From the NCBI GenBank assembly GCA_964030475.1, contig CAXIPT010000001.1, positions 18,288,789 through 18,352,788 on the forward strand: 64,000 bases of DNA, in the 5' to 3' direction. A program made the position numbers and the translations under genes. This DNA comes from Tethya wilhelma (Eukaryota; Porifera; Demospongiae; Tethyida; Tethyidae). The notes beneath the pieces are model-generated. The model worked only from the letters and a program-made list of their open reading frames with translations. It ran no database searches and was not told where the DNA came from. The stretch's first letter is position 1; the number at the start of each line of letters is the position of its first letter. Positions 47,860-60,624 of the stretch are shown piece after piece.

Positions 47860-48963
47860 TTAGACAATTGGGTAGCTGGCTTGAGTGGCAATTCCACAAG
47901 CATTGTCCTTGTTCCTTGCCATCTTCACATAGCCTTCATCTCCCCAGCGTGGTCCCCAGCTGTTCTTCACAATGTAGTAGCCCTCTCCCAGTCCAACTGC
48001 AAGCACACCATGGTCAAGCTTGATGGAGGAGCAGGTTGGGTCATAGTAGATACCAGTGTGGTAGTAACGGAAGGTCTTCTTGCTAGCGTCAATGGCAATG
48101 GAGATTGGTCCAATGCGTTGGATGGCCTCAGCTAGGGCCTCTTCATCTCTGCGTGGGATGTCTTTGTAACTGCTGAGAGTGGCTCCAACATCACTCTCCC
48201 TGAACCGACAGAACTCATCATGAGCCTGGTAGGGATAGCTCTCCTCTGTGTCAATGCCGTCATTGGCCCGGATGTATCTGAAGGCGTTGTCCATCAGTCC
48301 TCCTTTACAACCTTTGTTACCATATCTGGTGGAGCAGTCAATGAGGTTCTGCTCGCTGAGCGAAACCAGTCTTCCTGACTTGAGGAAGTGTTGTCCCTCG
48401 AGGGATCCAGTGGCACTAAATGACCAGCAGGAGCCGCACTGTCCCTGGTTCTTGACTTCAGTAACAGCTCCCTTGTCCCTCCAGTCCACGTCAGCTGCAG
48501 CAACGAAGTTGGGATCACGAACAAACAGCTTGTTGGTGGAATTAGCACGCTCTTCCATCACATATCCATTGTAGAGTCGTACGAACTCCTCATCTTCAAG
48601 ATCTCCAAATTCATTCATAGCCAGCGTGAAGCCAAACTTGTCGGCATTTTCATTATGGGCATCAATGAATGCCATGTTGGATTGCCAGGTAACCTTCCTC
48701 CTCAGGTCCTCCAGCTGGGTATCGTAGACCTTTCCATGAGTCTGCAGGAGGGGGAGAGAAACAGAGATTAGGAGGTACTAGGTGAGGTAGGTGGTGCATA
48801 AAGTACAACATGAGATGGTAGTATTGAAGCCATACAAAACAGAAACCCTGTAGTGTAGTGACACAATAAATGTGGTTTCAAGTGAATGGCTTACACTCTT
48901 CCACTCCTCCCACTCCAATGCAGATGCAGCTGCAACCAGGGCTAGCACGAGTAAGACCTTCAT
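47860..48963 (-). CDS. Cathepsin L-like cysteine protease 3
   Basis: Exons 48895-48963 and 47860-48741 encode 316 residues. The signal peptide is [15 protein letters not shown], followed by EWEEWKS. The propeptide and mature domain are complete, with [19 protein letters not shown] and NSWGPRWG. It is the most divergent of the three copies (for example [19 protein letters not shown]), and its C-terminus stops at SYPIV, slightly shorter than the others. It is divergently paired with HAUS5, 193 bases away. Confidence 0.95.
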
Positions 48964-49156
48964 TCTCAGTTGATGGATGACGGCGAAAAGTGTGCAAAAA
49001 AACGCAACTGCGGAGGTATTTGTACTGCGAAGATCACCTTATTTAATATGCACGAGGCAGCTCAGGCTCGAGGTCAGAGTCCGATACGCGGCGCGGTTCT
49101 GCAAAAGATCACGTGATCATTTGAAATTGGCGGGAAATTAAGTTTGTGTTTAATAT
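48964..49156. promoter_or_regulatory. Bidirectional promoter, cathepsin 3 / HAUS5
   Basis: 193 bases between divergent ATGs. It holds the palindrome GATCACGTGATC (E-box CACGTG at 49110-49115). TTGGCGGGAAA at 49127-49137, about 20 bases before the HAUS5 ATG, matches the E2F consensus. The E2F match suits a cell-cycle gene such as an augmin subunit. Confidence 0.6.
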
Positions 49157-49902
49157 ATGAAGATGTCGAAGAAGCTATCACACCGAGGGAAAGGCTCACA
49201 GGCTGGAGCCAGCAGGGCTAACCAACTGGTGGAGGGTCTACACCAGTGGGCAGTGAAGATGGGCCTCCCAGAGAACCAGCTGCCACCAGAGAAGGAATTG
49301 AGAGTGTCAGTTGAAAGATTTAATATGTCTATGTTCATAAACCAGGTTCATTATCCTATTTGATGCACACCATTCAGGTTGGCAGGCACCCATGGCAGCT
49401 CCTTGAATTACATCATTAAACACATATCCTCACCAAGATCAGTTCAGTCGGCAAAGAAGAACATTCTTCTGTAAGTGAATAGCACACCATGGGGTGAGGT
49501 ATAGAGAGAAACTGCATTTTTTTTAATTCTTCCTCTCGTGTTCATGATGTTGTTTACAAGTTACAACAGGACTAGAGAGCAGCTGGACAGCTTATGTTTA
49601 ATTCCTTACATAGTTCAAAATCCTCTCCTGTTCATGGTGTTTGCAAGTGCTCTGCTTATAACAAGACTTTCACCACTTTAGATGATAATGTTTCATCTTC
49701 TCTCTCCTGTGCAGTCAGTCCCACGAGGTGGCTGTCAAGAGACAGGGTCTGTTGGCTGAAAGAGAAGAGCTGGCCAGGGAACTGAAGTCACTGCAGCTAG
49801 CAGTCACCCAGCTGGAGACGGATATAACCAGACTACAATCAGATATCGCCATCCTTGGTTAGACCTAGGGTGTTGGCAATTACATAACATGCTGTTGTGT
49901 CA

Positions 49903-49962
<60 letters not shown>

Positions 49963-52900
49963 GAGAGGGGTGTGTGTGTTACCCAGGATGAAGCCATAGA
50001 GGTGTCCCGGAAGAGGGCCCTCCTGTTGTCCCACTGTGTGAGGTGTGACCATGTGGTGAGGACCATCAACGAGTTGAACCAGAGAACCAAACAGAGAAAA
50101 CAACTCTTCATGTTAGTCATTTGAATGGAGGGAGCCTGGCATTAATGCTAGCTGTAATGTAGAGGGAGCCTGGCATTAATGCTAGCTGTAATGTAGAGGG
50201 AGCCTGGCATTAATGCTAGCTGCTGCCATTCAACAGTTCTTATGTGTGTACACTTGCCTCATAATTATTCACATTTTTCACGGAGGCTGCAATATCGCTA
50301 TTCATTTCAAGGCCACCATGAATGAATGTGAAACCTTTTGTATGTGGAGAGAGATATTCCCAATAGTAAACTGAAATGGTATAATCTTCTCATTTCCCCC
50401 CAGGGTGAGTGCCAAGGAGCCCTCCTACTTCACAAGAGCAGCAGGAGAGAGTGCCTCCATTGAGGCTGATGGCTCTAAGACTGTGGTCCTGGAGTCCGCA
50501 TGCAAGGTACAATCATCACGGCATGCAATCTTGTTTAGACTACATGTGCCATGTGGCACAGGTGACTAGAGTATAAGAATTGAGTTCCTCACTAATTTCC
50601 ATTCCATTCCATTAATATCTGTGTGGGTAGCCAGCTGTGGTTTCAATCACATGGTTGTTTACTCAGAGGCTTCTCTAAATGGACATCTCCATGTTTGTGT
50701 GCATTGAGTGAAGTCCGTCATGTGCCTCTGCCTGAGACTACTGTCTCATGATGTGGTCTGTAGTAACCTCACTCCAGCCCATTCATGTGCCCTGCATCGT
50801 GACCAGCTTGGATCAAGCCTTACATGGTCTGCCATTTCAGGTCTTACCTGTGTGAGAGGTGGTCACTGATGATAGCGCCAACTGGTCACACTCACATGTA
50901 CATGTGTACACTCTAGGTCTTGTTAGGGCACGCGCACACACACACATACGTTATAGTTGCATGACCGTTAAGTGAGCAGCATGACTGGCCAAATGCTGTA
51001 CACCCTGTGATCCCTAGCTACTCTATTGTCACTTCCACCCAGCCACTAACCAGCTAAAAAACACTTTTTATGCTAGGCAATGGCAGACCAACACACACAT
51101 GCACATGGTTGTTAAAGCAGTCCACTCTAGCCATGCTAAATTTACTTTGATTTGATAAAAGAATCCACAAGAATGCTTTGATGTTTTCTCTGTCAACTCT
51201 CTGATCAAGTCATCCTGGGGGAGGACCTTGCATGATGGTGACAGTTATGAGCCTGCACTTGTATGAGCGAGCCTTCTCATTTGGTGTACATATTGGCTGT
51301 GTCAATTGATGGCAGTGAGTGTTGTCCCAAACCACCAGCAAGTCAGCTGGGATAAGTGGACACTGGGTAGGCCTTGTGAAATTATGCTCAAAAATTTACC
51401 TATTATTCTATTCTTAAATTCCCAATACATGACCCTATTATTCTTTTTCATGATCCCCATTATTCTCAAATTATTCTTAAATCTTGACAGCAGGCTCATC
51501 ATAGTCAAGTGTATAGCAAGCTAATTTTGCACATTCACCTTATAAGGCTTGTAACAAGCCCACGACCAAAAATTGAACCAAGAGTTACTCACATAGAAGT
51601 TTTATGCATTCTTTTTGTCTGTAGTTATTGTACCTCAACAATCTTCATTTATGCATGCTTGTGTGATGACCATTACCAAAAATCACAAAATTTCCCAGCA
51701 TTATTCTCAATGCTCCAAGCTCCCTATTATTCTCAAAATTATGCTAGCATAATTTCACAAGGCCTAACACTGGACCAGAGGTCAGATTATCATCAAGTTG
51801 GTGTACCAAACAGAAAGTCAGTGGGTGACCTTCTGTCAATTTGTTGTCATTAGTGCTGACCTTCTGTCCATTTGTTGTCATTAGTGCTGACCTTCTGGGT
51901 AAGGTCACTGAGTTGTGATGTGTACACTGAAGGTGAACACCACTGTGTAAACATAGCATACAGTGGATGTGGTTAGTGTTCAAAACTGAAAACTACACAT
52001 TAATAAACTTTCACCAGTGAGTCTTCTATCAGTTGTTTATTATTACCTCTGCTCAGTTTACACACTCCAGGATGTGCTGTGTAAGCAGCCATGACCTTAT
52101 GACCTTCTGCTCATTGTTGACAACCAGCCTGTGGTGCTCTCCCTGATGTGTTTGCAACCAACATCTCCCTGTGAGGAGATGTTTGGGATTGCAGTGTCCA
52201 TCTCTCTCTCCAGTGCAATCACCTCTGCCATGTTTATCGCTCCATTCTAGTTCCCTGCCTGTATTTGTAATGAGCAATGGGTCACCTCCTACATAATATA
52301 CAAAATAGAATCTTACAAAGTTTGAAAAACTACCTATAATATATAAAATATACTGTTACTAAAGTCCATCTGGTTTGAGAATGTCACCGGAAGTGAAATA
52401 ATGAGATTCATGCAATACTTTTCATATTGGACAAAATAGCTAACTTTTGACTAGTAAGGCGTAGGAAGCTGGAAAAGTGGCCAAAAGAACAGGGAGAATG
52501 AGCATTTTCCAATGTTGCTTGAAATTTTGAAATCGGTTGGATTTTTTTCTACCAGCATTCTCAAAGCAGATGGACTTGTAGTAATCGCCTGCTATGGGCT
52601 TGAGTTGTGAACTGGTACAGCAGTTTGTGCTGAGCTGGCATTGTTGAGTGTAAGTGCCTGTTGTATCTCCTGGGCTGAGGTGGATGAGGTTGTATCCTGT
52701 TCCTGGAGGTTATGTTTACACCTCCTCTGCCTGGTTTCCCTCTCTCTTCCCTCCTTCCTTCTCCTGTCTCTCTCTCTCCCACCTCCTCTCCTCTTAGCTC
52801 AAGTGGTGGTGTGTGTGTGCCACTTGCTGTAGGTGTGTAAACAGTAAGGGTTGTTTCCCACTGCACACGGAGCTTGGCTAGGTTGGCTTCATCCCAGTCT

Positions 52901-53479
52901 CATGAGTCATTCTTAAGACCTGGTCCCCTTCATGTTGATCTCAAATGAGGAAATAGAACAATGCTACTAAGCAGCCAAGATTCAGCACAAATATTGTCAA
53001 ATTGATAATCTGTAGAGGTTAACCATTTACTTTTGTATATGTAATGTTTGGCCTCGTTCCCAGGCCTTCCCTGGTGTGTATTTTATATTTACAAGTTGCA
53101 TAATGGAAGGCCTTGGTGGGGCTATGTAATGTCCACCAACTGACATCACTTGTTGTTTTTGTTAGAGAGATGTCCGTCTGGTCACTGAGAGTCTGGTGGC
53201 GCTGGAGGGCCATCTCCCCTCCTCCCCTCGGGAGGACACCTCTGGGGAGAGAGAGGCTCTGAGGAACCACATCTGGACCAAGACAGAGGTGAGTGGGACT
53301 GCCTAATTGGACGGGCCATTTTGTTAGCATACCAGGAGGAAAGTTGTTGGACAATTTTCTTAGATCTAGGCATGTTTATGTCCCATTCACACGGTGCTGT
53401 AATGTGAGTAATTTTGATTTAATTTTTTTTTGTCTACACTTTGATGTTTTATTGGCCTGCTGTGCAGTACAGATTCCCT

Positions 53480-53523
<44 letters not shown>

Positions 53524-54403
53524 GTCCCTCCTCTGTGACCACGCCCCTGGCTCCATCCTCCTCTCTCTGTCGGAGCTGACCCAGGAGGCTGCTCACCTCC
53601 TCCACTGCCACACCTCTAGGATCAACCTCCACCAGGACGCCAAGAGCCTCAAGTCAGTCTGAATTCATTGCCCAATGATTTGTTAATATTCCATGAGCAA
53701 TAACATTAGTGGTCCATGAGCGATACCCCTGTTCGTTAATTAATGCAGGTATCATTATGACCAGACCAGTGGTGTTAGTGACATCATACCAGAGCCTGCT
53801 CTACTCCACACGGTCCAAGACCACCTCACGGTGAGATACGCCTCTGTAGCTGCAACTTTTGAAATATTGTGTCATTGTGTAAGGAGTTCGTACACACACA
53901 AGACACATTTCTGTATAAAATTAGTCATTTTGAGTGACTATTAACTTAGAAGTTTTTCTAGCTCCAAAAAACACTTTTATATTAAAACAAATCAGTGTTG
54001 GTCCACCTGTTGCTAATGTTAGAATGGACCAACATCAAACACACATAGCTCAAGCAGATCAGCTGGAGTGTTAGCAGGCAGTCACCTGGTGTACTGGTAA
54101 TTCCTCAGCATTATTCCTAGCCAAAGTGGCTGGGCCTCTCACTGACTGCACTCAGGTGTTGGGCTGCGATGATCTAGGCCAGGAAATGTAGAGTTATGCT
54201 CACTAGTTCAATTAATGCTCTTCTCTCTCTCCCACCCCCTCACAGCGGTTGCAGGTGGCCCATGTTGCTAGGGGGGTGGAGACAGAGAGGATCAGCCAAT
54301 CAGCTGAGGCCCTGCGCCACAGACTCAGAGAGGTCAAAGGTCAAGTTGCATCGCAGCTATCTCAGTTATACCAAGGAGACGAAGAGGGAGCACGGCTTGC
54401 AAG

Positions 54404-54495
<92 letters not shown>

Positions 54496-55088
54496 GCTAG
54501 AGCTTTAATGCTATTAGGAGGTGTTTTCAGCTGGATGTTGAAGTGGCTGGCTACAAGTGCTCCCTGGGCTGTCTGGATGGAGTGTGTGTGGAGTTGAGTG
54601 AGTCCAGAGAGCAGCAGAGGGCTATGTTGGACACCCTCAGGCACAAGAGAGACACCATTCAACAGTTTACACAGAAGACAGTGAGTTATTGAGCATTTAC
54701 TCTGGATGGCCCCTTACCCACTGCCCGACCTTTGACACTTGTTATTTCTAAGAACCATGATCTCACAAAGGATGTTTATAGATGGAAAAAAAATGATTGA
54801 ATGTGTGTTCATCTGTTTGACCTCTGGTCTTCAATTAGTGCACTTCCTCTGTTATTGGCTGTAGCCAGGCCTGTCCCCCACTGGGCCAATTATCAGCAGT
54901 GTTTGATCTCAGTAGACCACCCCACCATTGGGCCACGAGAACATGTGTTGCTCTTCTGTTACTGCATTCCTTCTCTGTGATCCCTCCCAGGTCAACAACC
55001 AGGAGCACATACAGAGGCTGGTCAAACTCAACTCTGCTGCTAGGACTAGGTTGCTCAGGCAACAGACTGAGGTATGGTATGGCACACA

Positions 55089-55134
<46 letters not shown>

Positions 55135-55210
55135 TATCAATGCAACAAAAGACTGATGTATCTACATAGGTATGCAACTCAGGTATCCATGCAACCAAAA
55201 GTGTGTGTTG

Positions 55211-55248
<38 letters not shown>

Positions 55249-56327
55249 CGTATTCAATTTCATTTTGAAAGTATCAATTAATTACTCAGTTTACAAGAAC
55301 CCACATATTATTACCAGTAATTTTCTCAACATTCATCAAAACCATAGATGTGTATGTTCTATAATCCCCCTCCCCCCAGACTGGTCTCTATCTCCGTGAG
55401 GGTGTGGCCTCCCACGAGACCCCCGTGGTGACCCTCTGTGGGGAGCTGATGGACTCCGTGAGGACAGAGCTGGAGGCCCTCTCTTCTCTCTCTCTCTCCA
55501 GGCTCCTCTCTGGCCCTGCAGAAGTGAGGTGAGTCCAAGACACCCTGTCTCCATGGTCTGTCAGGGGATCCTAGTCAGCACATACCCAGACCATGACTCA
55601 CTCACCGTCTTCCTCTCTCCCTCCAAACAGACAGCCTGCCTCTCTCTCTCTCAACTACTTACCCTCTGCCCACTTGCCACCGTTTCCTGTGGCTCAGCTT
55701 CCACTATGAATATTCATATTCCTTGCCTGTGTCTGTATAGAGCTTCAGTTGACACTGTGGAGTGTGCTGTTTGTATTGCCTACCATTAGCTGCCACACAC
55801 TCACTGGCTTGTATCTATATCAACATCTTAAATCAGAGATTGTAATTATCTCTGAAAAACATTTTTATGGGAAAAGCGTGCACTGTTGTGTTGTTCCACC
55901 CATTCCAGTGGTCAGTGGTGCCCATGCCTCACTCCATACCTCCCTTGTATGTCCATTGATGTGGCCACCTTCTCATTCACTGCTCCATTCCTGGAATATC
56001 ATGTATTATGTGTGCATGTGGGGTGGTTGCTAAACCTAGCTGCTGCTCTTCAGTTTGTGCACTGTTACCGCTGTACTGTGACCTCTCTGGTCTTTAGTGC
56101 ATACAGACCTTGTAGTATGTGAGAGGGAGATTTACCTGTATTGTTTCTAATTAGGTAAGTTGACAAACTTAGAGCTGAAGTTATAAATAAAGGTGACCCA
56201 TATTGTTGTTGCTTTCTACACTGTATTCAGCCATCACTTTTGATAACCGGTTTACCAAATTTAGGGTCTGCTAATCTCCCATCATTGTTTTCCTTACAGA
56301 ATAATTATTTTCTATAACTTTTTTGCT

Positions 56328-56367
<40 letters not shown>

Positions 56368-57561
56368 ACATTAGAGTGTTTCTTTGAGTGCTTCAGTCAT
56401 TCCTAGGCACTCTCTCTCTCTCCCCCTCCATGTCACATGCCTGTGGACTGATGCCCCAGCCTGTTGCTATCTGGCTACAACCACCACCATTGACAGCTGC
56501 CTTTGTTCTAATGTGAAGTGCTGTTTGTGTTGAGCCAACAATAGCACAGTCTATGGCTGCTCTCTCATGCATAATAAATGAAGTGGGTGTGGTGGTCGAT
56601 GACATCATCCTGTGGTCACAATCATGCCTCAGCTGTGCTACATCTCCATATGGGGAGGCCATTCTCATCCTCTCTCTAACTCTCTCTCCATTGTTGCTCC
56701 ATCAGTGGTCACTGCAATAGAAGGATGTGACTAAATATGGCCATGAGAAAGATGGGCTAGTGTACCTTTATGGCTTATGGCTTGCAATAGAGAGAGAGAG
56801 AGAGGGAGGAATCTATACCAGCACCTGTCAGGCCTCCTAGGTGATTCACTGGTGGGAAGACAGCTTCATTCTGTGAGGGAAGAGCATGAGAATGAAGCTA
56901 GTGAAACACCACTCAGTTTGATGGTGCTAATTCACTTTGTGTCTGCTTTAATTATCAGAGCTGGCTCTGTGTACATGTTCTGGTGCTTGTTGACTGGTCC
57001 CCATGGCAACCAGTGGCTGTGGAGGTGTAGTGCTATTAGTGTAGTTTAGGTCGGGAGTTCAACCAGTCCTTTTATCTATATTGTGATGTGTGTGTTTAAT
57101 ATGTTGTGTGTTCTTGTTTCATCTATATTGGGGATGTGTTTAAGGATGCTGATTTGTACCAGCACTGTACCACTCCAATTCCATATGCCTCTTGTCCCAG
57201 CACTGTAGCCTCCAATTCCATATGCCTCTTGAACTAATGTCGCAGTGCTAGGCAACCTCAGCTGTAATGTCAGTAATATTCCTCCATTGTATCCATGGAG
57301 ATGGGCCAGCTTGAAATACACACCCATTAGTGTGTAGCACAAGTCATTGGAATGTTCATTTGCTCCTTCTAGATGTTGTGGCTAAATATAGGCTGGTTGC
57401 CAGGTGATGTATTGTGGTATTGGTGGAGTTCCATAATTAGAACTGATATTCATGAGGTGCTCAGACAAAGCTCTGGTTTATTCTAGTTTCTACTGGTATG
57501 GTATCCTGGAATGTACTGATCATGTGGTTTTATTTTACTTCCTATTGAAGCACTCATCAAT

Positions 57562-57600
<39 letters not shown>

Positions 57601-58894
57601 ACAGCACTCCTTGCTGTGATCTCTCCATTAGTCGGCTCCATCATGTGCAGCCATCAGGGTGGCCCTGCTGGGCTGAACTGCTGCACTACCTTGGTCTGCC
57701 ACTCTACACAGCACCAGACAGGCTCCTACCTCACCTCATGGAGCTGTTGGAAAGAGGTATGGTTGGACTCCATGCACGTAGCTTTATTTCCAGACCACTC
57801 CCAATGCCTAATTGCTATGCTTTGCAAGCTGCAAGGTTAAGTTGTCCCTACTTTAGAGAGAAGGTCAGGGTGTGTGTGGCAACTGAACAAGTGTGCAATC
57901 TTTGGTTTAATGGGGCCTCCTTAACTGTGGGTGTAATGAATAGGCTATATATGTGGCTGTGGTGTAAGTGGGGTCAAAGTGTTCTGTGTCAACTCTCCTC
58001 ACTGGCTGGGACCCCCTCCCTTGCAAGGTGGTGGGGGGTCATTAGTCAGCTTGTATGAGTGCAGGAAGTTCATGTGTGGTAGTTGGAAGGTGACAACTGA
58101 AGATGTCTCTCCTCTTGACTTCCTGCAATGTGGTGGCTTCCAGCTCAGATGAGTGGGTGGGCTAGCTGGGACTCATTCACTGCCTTCTCTCTCTCTCTCT
58201 CTCAGTCAACGAGGCATCAACCTCCTTGGAATCAAGAGGAGCATCGCTATTGTCAGCAGGGACAGTTGACAAAGAAAATGCTCGAGGTATGGTATGTTTT
58301 GTACATGGCCTTTATTCCAGTGTTCTACTGTAGATAGCCAATTGTTGCATTGAAATGCCGTATATGGGGAATTTTTTTGTAGTTTGTGGTGACTATGAAA
58401 TTTTTTGCATACAAAAATTAATACTTTTTGCGATGGTGGCACTATAATGTGAAAATTTGTAACACAATTTTTTAAATTTTTCCCATATGAGCATCATGTA
58501 ATGTTGGCACTTATTTTTATGGCACAGTTTTTCTTAGAGTGGAAATACAATAATGTTGTTTAAATCTGTGCCTATTGCAGGAGTGCTGGCCTCATCCAAG
58601 CAGCTGGACAGCCATTGCCTCCACCACCAGGTGCCTGTGTTGCAGCGATGTCTCTCTGAGGTGTCCCAGGGGCTGGCCCACTGCCCGACTCTACAGCAGA
58701 CACTCCAAGACTGGTATGATCTCCGAGAGGGAGGGTGTTGCCATCTCATGTGATTGTCATGTGATCTCTGCAGGTGGATTCAGCCCTCCCAGTACAGCGT
58801 GCCATGGGTGACGTATGAAGGAATGTCGTTAAACAAGTGGGCAGAGCAATGGAGGGTGCTTACAGCCAAGCTGCAACAACTCTCTCGCTCCTAG
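49157..58894 (+). CDS. HAUS5: HAUS augmin-like complex subunit 5
   Basis: Sixteen exons join in phase: 49157-49305, 49378-49470, 49715-49857, 49964-50111, 50404-50506, 53166-53288, 53525-53652, 53749-53830, 54246-54403, 54518-54680, 54991-55071, 55380-55528, 57605-57756, 58206-58286, 58581-58713 and 58774-58894, giving 668 residues. The protein is mostly coiled coil. The start (LVEGLHQWAVKMGLP, then SLNYIIKHISSPRSVQ) and the end (WIQPSQYSVPWVTYEG, then LNKWAEQWRVLTAKLQQL) match HAUS5, including the Trp-rich C-terminal helix. HAUS5 belongs to the augmin complex, which recruits gamma-tubulin to spindle microtubules for branching nucleation. Similarity is moderate, as is usual for this fast-evolving family. 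Exons 13 (part) to 16 are duplicated downstream. Introns 5 and 12 exceed 2 kb, and several acceptors follow CT repeats. Confidence 0.85.
49902..49960. repeat. (CT)n microsatellite at HAUS5 exon 4 acceptor
   Basis: About 59 bases of CT end directly at the CAG acceptor of exon 4 (exon starts at 49964). Confidence 0.95.
50124..50222. repeat. 34-base minisatellite, about three copies
   Basis: The unit AGGGAGCCTGGCATTAATGC plus 14 further bases repeats almost exactly three times in HAUS5 intron 4. A second short tandem repeat with a unit of about 36 bases (GACCTTCTGTC-type) lies near 51824-51898. Confidence 0.85.
51368..51766. mobile_element. hAT-like MITE in HAUS5 intron 5
   Basis: A 399-base element. 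It starts TAGGCCTTGTGAAATTATGC, and its last bases are the exact reverse complement (GCATAATTTCACAAGGCCTA), giving terminal inverted repeats of at least 20 bases. The flanks read ACACTGGG and ACACTGGA, an 8-base target duplication with one mismatch, as expected for hAT transposition. The interior is AT-rich (TATTATTCT words) without a transposase frame. Confidence 0.75.
54404..54491. repeat. (GT)n microsatellite starting at HAUS5 exon 9 donor
   Basis: The GT repeat begins with the donor GT of exon 9 and continues for about 88 bases. The next acceptor (CTATTAG) is only about 26 bases past it, so this intron is largely repeat. Confidence 0.9.
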
Positions 58895-59418
58895 ACACTG
58901 ACTGTGTTGTTTGGTGGTGTGTAATGTTCTGTGGTTTCATTTATGAATGTTTGTAATTGTCCAGCTAATGACTCTTGATGACACAGTAACCAGAGGTAAC
59001 CATAGATCCAGTAACACTAATTACCTGTAGTGTAAGCTATACTACATACATCCGAAGCTCTGGAATGTCACAATATACATTGTGTGGATATTAGTGCGTG
59101 ACGTTCAGGAACTTGCAACGTCATAGGTCACAAGTCATGGTTTGTAATTCTAGTCATTATGCATACAACAGACACTAAGTACATGTATTCATAGCGAGTG
59201 TGTTGCGGTAGTCAGCCGCCCCCGCGATGAGGAGCTAGTATATAAGAAGAGAGGAGATGATCTCAGTCTTAGGAAAGTTTCTTCCTACTGAATAGGAAAG
59301 AAGAGCTAGTATAAAAGAAGCAGTTAGCCAATTGCAAAGAGAATGGATTACAGTCTCGATAATTTGTATTACGACTACCCTCGTTACGACATGAACGAAC
59401 AAGGGCAGCCGATATCAC
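57690..59418. repeat. Tandem duplication, upstream copy
   Basis: This 1,729-base block, from inside HAUS5 exon 13 to inside the bZIP first exon, recurs at 59420-61148 with an offset of 1,730. Every stretch I compared is identical. The junction carries a single extra A at 59419. It contains HAUS5 exons 13 (part) to 16, the intergenic promoter, and the first 76 coding bases of the bZIP gene. Confidence 0.95.
59343..59418 (+). pseudogene. Truncated first exon of the bZIP gene (upstream copy)
   Basis: The promoter and the first 76 coding bases of the ATF3/JDP2-like gene are present here, but the exon runs straight into duplicated HAUS5 sequence. The donor at 61199 has no equivalent. A transcript would read MDYSLDNLYY and onward into HAUS5 exon 13 in a different frame. 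It is a broken copy if the duplication is real. Confidence 0.7.
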
Positions 59419-59419
59419 A

Positions 59420-60624
59420 CTTGGTCTGCCACTCTACACAGCACCAGACAGGCTCCTACCTCACCTCATGGAGCTGTTGGAAAGAGGTATGGTTGGACTC
59501 CATGCACGTAGCTTTATTTCCAGACCACTCCCAATGCCTAATTGCTATGCTTTGCAAGCTGCAAGGTTAAGTTGTCCCTACTTTAGAGAGAAGGTCAGGG
59601 TGTGTGTGGCAACTGAACAAGTGTGCAATCTTTGGTTTAATGGGGCCTCCTTAACTGTGGGTGTAATGAATAGGCTATATATGTGGCTGTGGTGTAAGTG
59701 GGGTCAAAGTGTTCTGTGTCAACTCTCCTCACTGGCTGGGACCCCCTCCCTTGCAAGGTGGTGGGGGGTCATTAGTCAGCTTGTATGAGTGCAGGAAGTT
59801 CATGTGTGGTAGTTGGAAGGTGACAACTGAAGATGTCTCTCCTCTTGACTTCCTGCAATGTGGTGGCTTCCAGCTCAGATGAGTGGGTGGGCTAGCTGGG
59901 ACTCATTCACTGCCTTCTCTCTCTCTCTCTCTCAGTCAACGAGGCATCAACCTCCTTGGAATCAAGAGGAGCATCGCTATTGTCAGCAGGGACAGTTGAC
60001 AAAGAAAATGCTCGAGGTATGGTATGTTTTGTACATGGCCTTTATTCCAGTGTTCTACTGTAGATAGCCAATTGTTGCATTGAAATGCCGTATATGGGGA
60101 ATTTTTTTGTAGTTTGTGGTGACTATGAAATTTTTTGCATACAAAAATTAATACTTTTTGCGATGGTGGCACTATAATGTGAAAATTTGTAACACAATTT
60201 TTTAAATTTTTCCCATATGAGCATCATGTAATGTTGGCACTTATTTTTATGGCACAGTTTTTCTTAGAGTGGAAATACAATAATGTTGTTTAAATCTGTG
60301 CCTATTGCAGGAGTGCTGGCCTCATCCAAGCAGCTGGACAGCCATTGCCTCCACCACCAGGTGCCTGTGTTGCAGCGATGTCTCTCTGAGGTGTCCCAGG
60401 GGCTGGCCCACTGCCCGACTCTACAGCAGACACTCCAAGACTGGTATGATCTCCGAGAGGGAGGGTGTTGCCATCTCATGTGATTGTCATGTGATCTCTG
60501 CAGGTGGATTCAGCCCTCCCAGTACAGCGTGCCATGGGTGACGTATGAAGGAATGTCGTTAAACAAGTGGGCAGAGCAATGGAGGGTGCTTACAGCCAAG
60601 CTGCAACAACTCTCTCGCTCCTAG
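59420..60624 (+). pseudogene. Truncated 3' copy of HAUS5 (exons 13 part to 16)
   Basis: It repeats the last four HAUS5 exons, including the stop at 60622-60624, but lacks exons 1-12 and the start of exon 13. Its splice sites and frame are unchanged from the intact copy, so the duplication is very recent or an assembly error. Confidence 0.8.

Noticed and set aside
44786..48963. Possible silicateins
   Set aside because: Silicateins replace the catalytic Cys with Ser. All three genes here keep CGSCWSFS, and Ser-rich inserts typical of silicateins are absent.
58353..58500. Another MITE (CCGTATATGGGGAAT... block) in HAUS5 intron 14
   Set aside because: The ends are only weakly inverted (CCGTATATGGGG versus CATATGGGAAAAA) and no second independent copy is evident outside the tandem duplication.
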